A stretch of DNA of 64,000 nucleotides from Cryptomeria japonica (taxonomy: Eukaryota > Streptophyta > Pinopsida > Cupressales > Cupressaceae): positions 567,507,152 to 567,571,151 of the forward strand of contig NC_081410.1 of assembly GCF_030272615.1 (NCBI RefSeq), read 5' to 3'. Shown piece after piece: positions 1 through 10,792 of this stretch. The translations under genes and the position numbers were made by a program. The notes beneath the pieces are model-generated. The model did not search any database and had not been told where the DNA came from. It saw nothing but the letters and a program-made list of their open reading frames with translations. Numbering within the stretch: the stretch's first letter is position 1; every line of letters starts with the position of its first letter.

Positions 1-3
1 CCT

Positions 4-440
4 CTGACAACACATCACAAATATTTTATGAAGACCATCATGCAGGAGTACACACCACCCCTATCTAACAAGGAAGATACTCTTAGATGGTGTGGTTCAA
101 AATCAGGGCAATACTCGGTCAAGATTGCTTATAGTATTTTAGAAAATATGGACGGAAGGATGAACTAGCCAACTAAATTTCTATGGAGCTCTCCTATCCT
201 CCTGAAAGTAGGAGCCTTTTCTTGGCTGGTTTTGAAAAAACATATCCTGATAGGGGAAAGATTGTGTAGATTGGGTTTCCTGGGTCCTTTTAGATGCATA
301 ATGTGCAAGAAGGCAAAAGAATCTTTGGATCATCTGCTACTACAATGTGAGGACGTGCAGAAGGTATGGAGTTTCCTCCTGGGTAAGCTAGGTTGGGCCG
401 TCCCGTTACCCAATTCAAGTTTTGACCTTTTTTCAAGCTA
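4..440 (+). pseudogene. LINE ORF2 fragment: zinc-binding (zf-RVT) region
   Basis: One frame from base 4 reads as the zinc-binding region that follows the polymerase in plant LINEs: an early SGQYSVKIAYSIL stretch, then FSWLVLKKHILIGERL, then CIMC and a HLLLQC segment (the Cys-x2-Cys...His...Cys pattern), then VW. There is one in-frame stop near base 166 and the frame closes at 439-441. The order and spacing fit the family well. It is a fragment of a larger ORF2 cut off by the window edge, not a host gene. Confidence 0.75.
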
Positions 441-479
441 GAGACTACCTTGTCGTAAGTCCGTTTTCTCTAGCCTCTG

Positions 480-1195
480 GTTAGTAGCCCCCCCTTGTTG
501 TATGGGAGATTTGGAAGGAGAGAAATAGGAGAATTTTTCAAGAAAAAGAGGAATTAGTGGGGAGCTTGTGTACAAGGGTAGAAAGAGCAATAGCTAAAGC
601 TGTATCTGTGGCGGCTAGGAATCATAATTTGGCAAAACATCCTTTCACAAATGAAGACAGAGACATTCAAGTGAATTGGTCTCTTGTGTACTGCCAACCC
701 GTTAATGGGTATTTGGGGGTTTCTCCTTTGTCAGATAAAGGGGAGGTCATATGGGAACCACCTAGTAAAGAATGGATAAGGTCAATTTCGATAGTGCTTC
801 TAGAGGAAATCCGAGAATCTCAGGTGTTGGGGTAGTGGCGAGGGATGATAACGGATCTATCCTCTTCAAAGGAGCACGACGCTTGCAGGATGGTATGAAT
901 AATGAAGCGGAGGCTCAGGTGGCACTTCTAGAAACTGAGTTGGCTTTAAATATGAAATTCTAATGGTTGCATTTGGAAGGAGACTCTCAGGTAGTCATTA
1001 ACGCAATTGCTAAAGGCAACACTCCATGCTGGAAATTAAACTGTTGGGTGTCTATTATCCAAGAGAAACTCAAATCATTTGTGGAGTTTTGTGTCTCCCA
1101 TGTCAGGTGAGGAGAAAATGCAGTTGCAAATTTGCTCTCTAATATTAGTTGTGAAATGGATAGTTATATGGCCAAGTGGTGGAAAGGAGATGGAA
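480..1195 (+). pseudogene. LINE RNase H domain, frameshifted
   Basis: The linker WEIWKERNRR and following residues read in one frame to about base 770, then the frame changes by one. From 772 the new frame gives KVNFDSASRGNP, GVGVVARDDNG and NNEAEAQVALLE, and after a stop at 961-963 it gives HLEGDSQVVINAI. These are the first three acidic motifs of a plant-LINE RNase H (Asp in NFDS, Glu in EAEA, Asp in GDSQ). The first motif reads FDSAS where FDGAS is usual. The frameshift, an in-frame stop at 961 and another near 1108 make it non-functional. Confidence 0.7.
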
Positions 1196-1559
1196 GACTG
1201 TGGAGGTGGTCTTAAATGCAGTCTTAGGAATTCGCAGCCTACAATATGTAAGCAAAGGAAAACAATTTGTCAAGTACACCATGCAAGTTGGCGCTTTCTC
1301 TTTGAAAGTGGTAGTTGTCCATGGCAGGTTGCACATTTTAGAGAGGGTGGCAGATGACAACAAATCTATCATGCAATCTCATGGCTTTTATGCCATCACT
1401 CCTGCATTTATTACTCAACCCAAACAATGATGAAGAAAATTATTTTCTTTTGGTTTATGAGCTAGGGCTTGTGTGTTTTTTAATTGATGCAGTACTTTGT
1501 GGCTCTTATGACATTGTTATTGCAGAAGCTGGAGCGATTTCATTTTGCAGGTGATCATG

Positions 1560-2246
1560 GAAGAAAACTTCACCCTGTGCATAGAGAAGAAGTTGGTGCC
1601 ATTCTTGGGCAAAGTGACGAAGAAGAGGATGCAGTGACTCTTCTTTTACAAGGCAAAGAAGTTGTGGAGTGCGGCTCGCCTCATGCTTGTAGAAGAGGTG
1701 GCGTATATTCATTATCATTACCGAACAAATATGGAATTGTACTCCCTAATTCTGGCATGGACATGCAAATTTGAGCCGAAGGTGAAGAAAATCAGACTCA
1801 CATTGACCAAACTGATTGATGGGGAGTACTTGATCAACCTCAACTCACTTCTGGAGTGGGTTATGCCATGAGTAGGTATTCGCATCAAGGAGAGAGATGA
1901 CCAGGAGGAGCTGTTGCCTTTTGTCTGTGGGCCAGAGGATGACATAAAGGAACAATGTCATGATCGTGCTTGTATTGGATGGGAAGCTATGAAGATATGT
2001 GTAAAACTAATTAGGGTGGATGAAGTCTTGAAGTCTTTAAAGGTGGTTGCACAGATGGAGGTTGGTAGGGAGTTGAGAGACAGGTTTGAGGAAGGTCGGG
2101 TTGTTCAGTTGCTAGTGAGCTTGGAAGGTGACCCCGACTTTGGATGTCTGGCTTGCATCCCAAAGATGAAAAGTCAAGCGGCAAGGGGTAAATCTTCAGC
2201 CGGCAAGGTGGATGGGGAGAACGAGAACCAGAGAGAGAGCAAGTGA
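1560..2246 (+). pseudogene. Unrecognised reading frame downstream of the LINE RNase H
   Basis: A single frame can be read from the ATG at 1560 to the stop at 2244-2246, broken by only two stops (near 1653 and 1869), giving about 228 codons. Its composition looks protein-like (Leu, Lys and Glu rich, segments such as KKLWSAARLMLVEEV and EGDPDFGCLACIPK, a charged Lys/Gln/Ser tail). I do not recognise a domain. It lies between the RNase H region and the poly-A, where plant LINEs normally have only 3' UTR. The bases just before it (TTCATTTTGCAG then GTGATC) resemble a splice acceptor, so it could be a captured exon. It may also be an unknown part of this LINE family. Confidence 0.35.
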
Positions 2247-2558
2247 GTGGCCATCTGGCTATTTTTTTTTATATTCTTTTCTGAATCACTGTTAATAGCT
2301 GTTGTTTAATCTATATTTCTATAATATTTAGTTGACAGGAGAAGCACTAGACTGCTTCATTTTTTGGCTTGCATAGTTTGTATGGTTTTAGAATAGGTTA
2401 TGGTTGTGGGTTGTATGGGGTTTGTTGTTTATAGAATGTAAATGGGTTATGGAAGATGGTAGCTATGTATGTTTTTAATTTCTGAATTAATATAATACAA
2501 AAAATTACTGATAGAAAAAAAAAATCAAATTCAAAATTTCTTATTCTCCCTCTAGTGC

Positions 2559-4145
2559 ATGAGTTTTACCACTACTAGTCCTACCTTCTTTCATGAGGAT
2601 AATGATAATTCTTCCCATCCTAATCATGTCCCTATCTATCCAATTGATGAATCCCATGATGAACAAGAAGAAGCTTTGGATAGAGTTTCCATAGATCAAC
2701 TTTCAAAATTGGACAATCAGTTTGATAACTTTCAACAATGGATGTCCCAAGAGTACCCTAATAGTGAAGCTCTTTCATTAATTGAAGGCCTTAAATGCAC
2801 GATTCAAAGTGATAAGAATGGAATTGATATATTGTGTGGCATTTCTCATATTGTTGATTCTAATGTCATGCCTATAAAGAGTTGTGCTGAGAACTTAGGT
2901 TATTCACAACCTTCGAATCTAATCAATCATTCTATTCCTTTGACCACTCCAATGGCTAGTATTCCTACCTTCACTTCAAACATCATGGCTACATCAACTC
3001 AAAATGTCATTCCTACAAAAATTAGTCATGGGGGCAATCCCTCTTCCTCATTTAATCCTCCATCTTTACCTATGTCTTCCATAAGTATTCCTATTATCCC
3101 TCAACCAATCAATGTGACACAAGGGGGAAATTCATTCAACAATTTTATTCCTCCTTTAAGTGTCCCATTTCTTACTCAATCATCACCTATGCCTACTTCT
3201 TATAATGACCCACCACCTTATTCTCAATCCATGCCTTCCTTCAATAACATCACACCACCTTCTCAATCAACCATGTCTCACATCAATTATTCTATCGAAG
3301 CAACCATTAACAATCTTGCTCAAACTGTGTCTTCCTTACAACAACAAATTGCTCTCATGAGTCAATCCAAGTTTAGTGTGCCCACATTTTATGTTGCGAG
3401 CCCATTGTCCCTTGATATTGTTAAATTCATCCAACCTAAGCATGTTGAGGTCCCTCAATTGGAACTCTATAATGAAAAAGGTGATCCTCTCACACATGTT
3501 AAAAGATTTCAAACCTTGTGTATTGATTTTGCTTATGATCAAATATTACTTGCAAAATTGTTTACAAGAACACTAAGAGATAAGGATTTACAATGGTATT
3601 GCTCTTTGCCTTCTTATTCTATCACTTCTTTTCAACAATTAGCAAATGCTTTCATTCAACAATTTCAAAACAACATTGGTCCTACAATCACTTTGACTGA
3701 TTTAATGCATTGTATACAAGGTGTTAAAGAAAAAGTGACTGATTTCATTGGTAGATATAAGCATTTGTGTGCTCAAATTTCTTTTCATGTACCTGATAAT
3801 GATATTCAAAGAATTTTCATTTCTAATTTGCAAAAATATATCAGGGAAAAGCTTCTTTTGTCTAAGTTTACTTCCTTGCCGCAGTTGTGCACAACACTCC
3901 AATATTATCAATTGGCTGTGAGTCAAATGGAGCAATCTACTCTTATGGTTCTGAGTGATAAGGGTGAGAGTGTTCAACAACCATTTGCAAAGTTCAAACC
4001 AACAAAAAGATTCATCAAGTTCAATGATACAATCCACAACAACAATGTGAATGCTACAACAGGTGTGCCTCCTATTTCTAAATTCTTTAAAAGAGAAAGG
4101 CAATTTACTCCTTTGAATGAATCTTTACATAATATTATGTCTTAA
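2559..4145 (+). CDS. Retrotransposon Gag polyprotein, Ty3 type
   Basis: An open frame of 528 codons. The N-terminal half is low complexity, rich in Pro, Ser, Thr and Asn (residues about 130-260). From about residue 298 the core has the Gag fold seen in plant Ty3 elements: VEVPQLELYNEKGDPLTHVK, a LAKLFTRTLRDKDLQWYCSL segment, then LANAFIQQFQNNIG, and VTDFIGRYKHLCAQI, to about residue 465. Gag would form the virus-like particle that packages element RNA in the cytoplasm. The start at 2559 is the first ATG after the leader. The frame closes at 4143-4145, after which the Cys/His motif continues in a decayed segment. It is one of the best-preserved frames in the window, but the element around it is broken. 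Confidence 0.8.
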   Translation: MSFTTTSPTFFHEDNDNSSHPNHVPIYPIDESHDEQEEALDRVSIDQLSKLDNQFDNFQQWMSQEYPNSEALSLIEGLKCTIQSDKNGIDILCGISHIVDSNVMPIKSCAENLGYSQPSNLINHSIPLTTPMASIPTFTSNIMATSTQNVIPTKISHGGNPSSSFNPPSLPMSSISIPIIPQPINVTQGGNSFNNFIPPLSVPFLTQSSPMPTSYNDPPPYSQSMPSFNNITPPSQSTMSHINYSIEATINNLAQTVSSLQQQIALMSQSKFSVPTFYVASPLSLDIVKFIQPKHVEVPQLELYNEKGDPLTHVKRFQTLCIDFAYDQILLAKLFTRTLRDKDLQWYCSLPSYSITSFQQLANAFIQQFQNNIGPTITLTDLMHCIQGVKEKVTDFIGRYKHLCAQISFHVPDNDIQRIFISNLQKYIREKLLLSKFTSLPQLCTTLQYYQLAVSQMEQSTLMVLSDKGESVQQPFAKFKPTKRFIKFNDTIHNNNVNATTGVPPISKFFKRERQFTPLNESLHNIMS

Positions 4146-4560
4146 TTATTACAAAGAAATATGATCAAACTTCAGGTCCTATCAAACCAATTGACCCATC
4201 TAAGCTTGCATCCCCTTATTTTGATAGAATTCCTTTTGTCAATTTCATCTTCAGCCTGGTCATAATACTAAGAAATGTTTTGCATTGAAAAGTAAGATTC
4301 AAGACTTGATTGATAATAATACTATATCTGTGGCAAGTGTGAATGATAAGGGGAAAAAATCAGTAGCTCCTCCTAATCAAAATATTAAGATTTTCACTGA
4401 TCCTTTGCCTTCTCATACCTCTAATGTGATTGAGATTGAACATACCTCTTTCTCTCCTTCTGATCTTACTACCACAACTCCGAACTTGGTGAACATGGTA
4501 GAGAAACAAAAGAAACCTAAGGATCCTTGTATTATATTTGACCCTAGTGAGACCACTAGG
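4146..4560 (+). pseudogene. Gag C-terminus with Cys/His knuckle, cut by insertion
   Basis: After the Gag stop the sequence is disturbed for about 90 bases, then resumes as CQFHLQPGHNTKKCFALKSK followed by IQDLI (about 4237-4320). This is the same Cys-x2-His...Gly-His...Cys arrangement as in the related element at 25084-29196 (CEFHKSKGHKTRNC). The frame runs on through a Ser/Thr/Pro-rich segment to DPSETTR, where it is interrupted by the insertion at 4561. The matching continuation starts at about 7468. Confidence 0.6.
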
Positions 4561-5081
4561 TGTCACGAACTATATTTACCAATAATTATTTTATTGGGAA
4601 AATAATATTTACTTTTCGTTTATGCAATGAAATGATTTTATATTACTTTAATTATGTAAATGCAATTGAATGATCATTGTTATTTTTATTATTATAAATT
4701 GGGATCATCATCGCTAATGAGCTATTGAGTGCAAATGAGTACAAGGACAGGTGAACGCGAATGAAGGCGAGAACAGAGTTTAGGTAGAGTTGTCTTAGTT
4801 CATGGACTTCGCTAGAATAGAGGAATCTCACACACCACTAGTAGAACATATAAATTTATATATGATGGTTATATATTTGATCTTGTGATTGATTTAAAAA
4901 TTTGAATTGCATGAGTGCTTGCAAATGAGATACTTTATTTAAAGAAAGATTTGTTGTTAGAAGAAAATTAACTATGGATATTGATCGTAGATTTATACGT
5001 TCTTTGTATGCAGATATGTGTAATTGATGATCTATCCTATCCTACTTATGTGTTCACTCTTGTGTTACATTAATACTGTGT

Positions 5082-5164
5082 GTGTGTGTGTCTATATATA
5101 TATATATCTATGTATGTATGTATGTATGTATGTATGTATGTATGTATGTATGTATGTATGTATG

Positions 5165-5199
<35 letters not shown>

Positions 5200-5262
5200 G
5201 TATGAGTTGAATATAAATTCGATCATATATATATATATATCGTATTATCATGAAATTTAATT
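5082..5262. repeat. Compound microsatellite (TG)n, (TA)n, (TATG)n, (TATATG)n
   Basis: A run of TG dinucleotides, then TA dinucleotides, then about 16 copies of a TATG tetranucleotide, then TATATG units and a second TA run. The open frame across it (Tyr-Val-Cys-Met repeats) is only a by-product of the repeat. Confidence 0.95.
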
Positions 5263-6973
5263 TCATTAGTTTTTGAAATTATGTGTATGCATATATATAT
5301 ACATAATCATGCATATTATACATACACGTACATAATCATGACGTATTTATTTCATAAACATAATCTCTATGTTCATAGTTTCATATATTTAATCTTTTTA
5401 TATATATGTATGAATATATATATATATATGAATGGCAAGCAAATTAAATGCCAAATATAGTGGCAAATCATGCTTTATTGCAAACAGTAAATGCATATTA
5501 AAAACAATACATCATTGTCATGCAAAGTGCGGTTGGTAGAACCAAACTGCAGTCAAGTTTTAGGTGACAAGCTTATCGCATGTTAAAAGGAGTCGACAAG
5601 TGAAGTCAACTTTGCATAGAGTAAATACCAATAAGACTTGGTGGTCACAGCAGTGAGAGTGGTAGTAAATGTGACTCCTAGGAAACTACGAGTCAAGGAG
5701 AAGGTGATATTAATGTCGACTCTTGGAGTAAACAATGAGAATGTGATATGGTTACGGACTTTTGCAAGTGAAGTTTAGTTTAACTTAAACACTTTGCATG
5801 AATACATTGTTGTGTGTGAGAGGTACATGGAGAATTTAGAGAGGAAATAAGTCTTTTGGCCAAGTTAGTTGTTAGATGTGGCATGAGAAACTTGAACAAT
5901 ATTGTGACTTGCCTAAAAACATAGGAGATAATATCTGAAGTATAGTATAAATGAAAACTTAGCTCATGATCAAGAGAGGGAAAAAACAATACCAGATATT
6001 AGAGAATTCATACACAAGCAATGACATTCTTGTGAACTTGGAAGAGATAGAAAAAGTTTTCAGAGCATTTGAAAAGAGAAGGAACGCGTAAGAAGACTTC
6101 CATAGGTGGATTCGCATCTAGTATTTCAAATCTGAAGCTTGAACCCACAGGCAGGCTAATCGAGTAGTAGTTTCTATATATTGTGAAGAAAAGAATGGTA
6201 TTATTTTAAAATTTGCTTGTTTAGATCAATATATAAGAAAATAATCAGACTTAGATTTAGTTCCATGCATTATAAGTCATATTGATTCTTTTTGAAATGA
6301 ATATTATATTGTTTAATACTCGTTGAAGGAAATTATTGAATTTAGATAGCTAAGTACAAAAATAATTGAAAACATAGATTAAAATTGAAATAAATATGTT
6401 ATTTAAAAGAATGTGTACTCGTTTTCTAAATCAATTATATGTAAAGATACATATATGCATTACACCTTATTTTAATACTTGGTTTTTATTTACTTTTCAA
6501 AATAGAAGTGAAAGATTTTCTCTTTTTAGATATATATATTTGTTTATCCATGAAAGATTGATTTCCTGTCAGATATAATTGGTGGTAACGAAAGATTGAT
6601 TCTTTCTATTTCTATTCAACAAAAGATTGTCATCTTTAACATTGTATTTTATCACACAAGAAATAGGAAGCTAGAATTAACAAAGAAATGAAATATTGTC
6701 TTCTATATAAATATTTATTCTAGATTTATTTGAACAAAGCTAGATAGGCTTGTGTTGTGGAAAGTTACCTTCCATGACGGGTGCCGAATGTGGGTTATAG
6801 AGAGAGAGTATGCTTTTTTCAAACTATATTTTATTTCTATGCATGGCATTATACTCAGTCGAGTAATCCATTGACCATTGAAATAGATGGATTTATTTAT
6901 TTATCCACTCTACCATATCCTTGATTGAACTTGCTTGTTTTTTTATTTAATTATAAAATTGAAAATGCATGTA

Positions 6974-7180
6974 TCATTCTAGGCATGCACTAGATTCCAT
7001 CTTGTCTATCGAATTCTTTTTGCTAAGCAATTCATGCAGGGTCGGGTATTCTTGATTGACCAATAATTCTGGGGAAGTGTAAACTTCAAGGTTGGGCGGA
7101 AAAAGCACCTGAATCTTGTTCTCGTCTTCATTGTAAAGATTATATTGAAGATAGCTTGGATTGGAGATCAAAGGACACAT
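6974..7180 (-). CDS. Small unrecognised ORF in the 2.9 kb insertion
   Basis: A 68-codon minus-strand frame starting MCPLISNPSYLQYNLYN and ending SIDKMESSACLE. Its composition looks more like real protein (Asn, Glu, Pro and Leu mixed) than the AT-driven frames around it. I recognise no domain. It could be the tail of a captured exon or chance; there is no supporting promoter or splice evidence. Confidence 0.15.
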   Translation of the reverse strand: MCPLISNPSYLQYNLYNEDENKIQVLFPPNLEVYTSPELLVNQEYPTLHELLSKKNSIDKMESSACLE

Positions 7181-7462
7181 CTCTTTCTTTCCTTTATATT
7201 TTGTTATTTAAACTTAAGGTATTAGAAATGCCTAAGTATTGTATGTAGATAGAATTAAGATACTACTACAATTTCCCATTGAATGAAAAATATTTATCTG
7301 TTTATAGAAATCTCATGTTTATTATGATATCATTGGAATCATCTACAAGAGCTTAGGATGGAAAATAATAAGAAATAGACTTATTAGAAGAATTATGAGT
7401 TTATTTAAGAATAAAGAGTATTTTATTTCATAATTGAATATAGAATAATTTATGTCTTTACA

Positions 7463-8592
7463 TTAGGGCACCCAATGGGCCTTTATACATAGTTTCGAAG
7501 GTTAAGGACATACCTTGCCATGGTGCTCTTATTAATCCCTCTTGCATGGTTAATGTCATCATTGAGGAATATCTTTTCACTTTATGATTGCATAAACCAA
7601 TTTATGATGACTCTAATGTGGTTGTGAAGTTATTTGATGGATTATCTTGTCCTACCATTGGTTCTATCACTCAACCTGTTGAAGTTCACACTAAATCTTT
7701 GGATGCCAATTTTGGTATCATTCCTTCTTCCGAGCAATTTTGTGTGAATTTGGGCTACCCTTGGCTATCTTCCATGAAGGCTATTGCTTCTCCAATTCAT
7801 AAGTGTTTGAAATTTCCTCACAATGGAGAAATCTTAAATGTGAACCATAGCTTATTTCACCCATCCGAAAAAAGCCCTAGTGTTCCTATTGACCTCTTTT
7901 GGCCTAAGAAATTTCAATCTCTTCCACAAAGGAGCGATGCTCTTTTCCAATCTTATCAAAAATGTAAGAAAGATATGATCTTATCCTTGAGTCAACCTAG
8001 ATCCCCAATAATTGGCATTCCTATCCTTCTTGAAGATGAAATCCTTTCCCTAACAGATAGGGCTAATCTTCCTCCTAAGGAAAATCCTCAACCTATTCCT
8101 ATGGATGTAACTATGCTTTCTCCTAAGAAGAACAACAATATTCCTCCTAAGGTTAGATATGTACCACATCCCCATGATGGATCCAATCTCCTTCCTACAC
8201 CTAATATTCCTCCTTTATATGGCATAGTTCCACCTCCTTTCTCTTATAGAAAGAAGAGGCCCGCCTCTCCTCTTATCCAACCTAAAAGACCTCAACCGAA
8301 GCCTTCAACTATCAAAGAGGAGATTATTCCTCTTTTCATAAATATTCCTCCTCCTTCTCAGTCTTCCTCTAAGACTCGACGAAATAGTTTTGCAAGAGAC
8401 CACCGACGAAGGCGTCGTGCTCGAGCTCATGAAGTTTCTCCTCAACCCATTCAATCTCCCAAAACTCCAATAGTTGATTTGATTCCCTTTTCTCCTAAGC
8501 AAGATGTTGAACAGGTACATCTCCAGATCATAAGTTGCACAAAACATGTGATAGTTTTACTCCTATTCATGTTTGTGCTCCTCTTTCTATAA
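7463..8592 (+). pseudogene. Protease-like domain and Pro-rich basic tail of the Ty3 element
   Basis: The first in-frame part (from about 7468) reads PNGPLYIVSKVKDIPCHGAL, then NPSCMVNVIIEEYLFTL, a stop, then the open frame 7588-8592. The body has the retropepsin-like core seen in the related element at 25084: VVVKLFDGLSCPTIGSI and LGYPWLSSMKAIASPIHKCL followed by KFPHNG. The expected catalytic Asp before Gly-Ala reads His (CHGAL), so activity is doubtful. Residues from about 170 are Pro-rich, and a basic patch (DHRRRRRARAH) lies at about residues 271-281. No RT follows. A frameshift near 8530 moves the reading into the frame ending at 8840. Confidence 0.55.
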
Positions 8593-8840
8593 ATCTAGAT
8601 GAAGAAATGAGTGAAAATGTTATTCATGATGGCAATACAACTCCTAATACTTCTGATAGTGACTATGAATATGTTGATGTGGATAAGCATTTATCAGCTA
8701 AATTTTCACAAACCCTAATTCTAACTCCTAGAATCGAACAAAGTGACTTACCACATGAGCATAGTCCTTGTTTGGATCTTGTGATAGCTCCATCTGCTGT
8801 GCTCGATATCACTTCTCTGGCATGTTGCTCGCCTTCCTAA
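8535..8840 (+). pseudogene. Frame-shifted continuation of the Gag-protease polyprotein
   Basis: The frame overlaps the end of 7588-8592 and continues with DSFTPIHVCAPLSINLDEEM and an acidic stretch (NTSDSDYEYVDVDKHL). It reads like the natural continuation after a one-base shift near 8530. No domain is recognised. It closes at 8838-8840, and no polymerase coding follows. Confidence 0.4.
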
Positions 8841-9617
8841 AATAGTGATCAGAAAGATCGAGAGGTAGATGTTGTGCTAAATTAGAAATATTGACACTGT
8901 AGATCTTCTCTCTCTCCCCTTTCTTGCTCTTTTTGATCATTCTTCTATGTGTATCGTTGTTCTTATATTTTTCCCTCAATGTCTACTTGAGGATGATGCA
9001 AAGCATTGAGATCTCTTTTTGGTCTCTTTCATGTTGACTCAAAAGACATCTTCTATTCCATTTCTTCCAAGGTAGAGTCCTTTCCTTGGGGAATCACGAT
9101 TATTATATGCACACATACATATATGATATACATGAGTTATCATACATCATACTGACCCCGAGAAAAGCGAAACTACCTCATGTTTTGTGTTCATTATCCT
9201 TGGGTTTATTCCTCGACTGGCTACTAAATCCTTGCAATAACGTGCTCTCTCTCTCTCTCTCTCTCAGGTGTATCCTACCTTAAAGAAATTGCTCTTGATA
9301 AGGCGTGTGTGATTGCTTTAACGTGGGGGCATACACTCCACTCATATTTCCCTTTTTGATACTTAGAATTATTTAGTGAACTTGGCTTTGCTTCATAATT
9401 TGGGTATCTTTTTCATGAATCATAGTGAGGGGAACCTTTCTACTTGCAGTCATGGTTTTCCCTTCTTGATCTTCCCTTTTACTTTGTCAATCGATGTCAT
9501 AAGATCCTTAGTCCATTGGGGACTTGGTGCATCTTGCCTCCTTGACATGGTAGAAGTCTTTCAATATTGTTTCCTTGTACTTTACCGACAGTATTGGCAT
9601 ACGCTTATACTCCTGCT
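8841..9617 (+). other. Non-coding 3' region of the Ty3 element
   Basis: No gene is seen between the end of the coding frame and the polypurine tract. A CT microsatellite lies at about 9246-9267. Confidence 0.6.
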
Positions 9618-9630
9618 AAAGTGGGGAAAT
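9618..9630 (+). promoter_or_regulatory. Polypurine tract of the Ty3 element
   Basis: AAAGTGGGGAAAT directly precedes the TG that opens the LTR at 9631. This is the expected plus-strand primer site for reverse transcription. Confidence 0.6.
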
Positions 9631-10792
9631 TGCAACCCTTGCAATTTGTGACCATATTAGGGTCTTCACATTGGCGATTTGAATCCCTAAGCCTGATTGG
9701 AGACCCAAGACTTGCTCAACCCCCAGAAACTGCCTTTTTCTGCCCTCTGCACTGCCTAAACCTACTTCCTATCCTGAGACAAGGGAAGGATAGGTGCATG
9801 GCGCCCTTTTCCTTGCCCTATTTTAGGGGACCCTCTATCCTATCTTTGCATTGGAGTTTGCATAAAGTGGGAAAAACTTTCCTTGTGTTGGCTTGTGATG
9901 AAAAATCAATCAATTAATCCTAATTGATGAGTATATATGTCGCATTTGTCCTTCCCATTTGCATAAGTTAGAGGTTGGATAAGTTTAGATACATGAGATC
10001 ATGCATTCAAGCACTCCTTTCCAGCATTGAGAATTCTCAAGTCTCCCTTCAAGGCTAGGTGTTGAGTTCAAGTCAAGGATTCAGCCATTGAAGAGGAGAT
10101 CCCTTTCAACATTCAATTTAATACAAGCAAATCTACCTACATTCTATATACAACCTCCCTTGAGGTGACTTACATTTTAGTCTTTCATTTACATTTACTT
10201 GCAAGTACTTTCTTTCATCATTTGGTTAATTCCAAAACCGGGATTTGACTTGAAGGCAAACCCCCAATCCCAACCCCTTTTCCTCTCTTCTTTTGTGTGT
10301 AGGTTGCAAGTGTGCGACTGTGTTTTTAGATTCAGACTCCATTTGCAAAGGTAGAAGAACACTTTTTGTTTCACGGATTTTTTAGAGGATCGTGGACACT
10401 TTCAGCACGGTCCTGACAAATTTTCCTCAAATTTGCAAGGCAGCTTCGTCTCAACATATTATAAACAGATCCAAGTGCACAACTTCATCTCATGCTTCTA
10501 TCTCAAGTTATAATCAATTCTTTGCTACTTTTACACTTAGTCTTACAACACACAATTCAATCATTTTCCATTCTAAAAGAGGGGTTAGCTTGTCATTTCT
10601 ATCCCATTATCAATTCATTTAGTATTCAATCTCTTCCCTAAGAGATTGGATCTAGTGAATTCCCTCCTCTTTTAAATGTAATGTGAATAAGGTGTTTGAA
10701 GGTAAATCCACAGTGAAACTTTCATCTCTCCTCAGAGGGAATAAAAGCTTTCCTCTTGATCTCTCCATCATTCACCCTTTTTCACCATTACA
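9631..10792 (+). repeat. 3' LTR of the Ty3 element (about 1.16 kb)
   Basis: It begins TGCAACCC after a polypurine tract and ends near CACCATTACA at 10792 (TG...CA), just where the sequence turns into AT-rich non-element DNA. No second copy is in the window, so the borders rest on the TG/CA ends and context. Confidence 0.55.

Larger units (their letters stand above)
1..2523 (+). mobile_element. LINE (L1-type) 3' part, decayed
   Basis: The 3' half of a plant non-LTR retrotransposon. In order it shows a reverse-transcriptase zinc-binding region (4-440), an RNase H region (about 480-1195), an unrecognised downstream reading frame (1560-2246), an AT-rich 3' UTR and a short A-run at about 2514-2523. 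The end TTAATATAATAC followed by A-rich sequence is typical of plant LINE 3' ends. The endonuclease and polymerase parts lie outside the window to the left. Frameshifts and stops show it is dead. The A-run is immediately followed by the leader of a Ty3 element, so the LINE probably inserted into that leader; the left target duplication cannot be seen. Confidence 0.8.
4561..7462. mobile_element. 2.9 kb insertion with TG...CA ends in the Ty3 element
   Basis: The Gag-protease reading of the host element breaks at 4560 and resumes at about 7468. The inserted segment starts TGTCACGAAC and ends CTTTACA. It is flanked by CTAGG on the left and TTAGG on the right, a 5-bp target duplication with one mismatch. 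These are the ends expected of an LTR element. I see no convincing coding inside and no clear pair of LTRs, so it could be a long solo LTR or a non-coding LTR derivative. It contains a TATG microsatellite at 5082-5200 and a small minus-strand ORF at 6974-7180. Confidence 0.5.
2524..10792 (+). mobile_element. Ty3-type LTR element with Gag and protease-like coding only
   Basis: Gag (2559-4145), a Cys/His linker (to 4560), a protease-like and Pro-rich region (7463-8840), non-coding sequence, a polypurine tract (9618-9630) and a 3' LTR (9631-10792) lie in the usual order on the plus strand. No reverse transcriptase, RNase H or integrase coding is present between the protease and the LTR, so it looks non-autonomous. 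The 5' LTR is not visible because the upstream LINE abuts the leader. A 2.9 kb insertion splits it at 4561-7462. Confidence 0.7.

Noticed and set aside
5024-5260. 78-codon ORF with Tyr-Val-Cys-Met repeats
   Set aside because: It is a translation of the TATG microsatellite.
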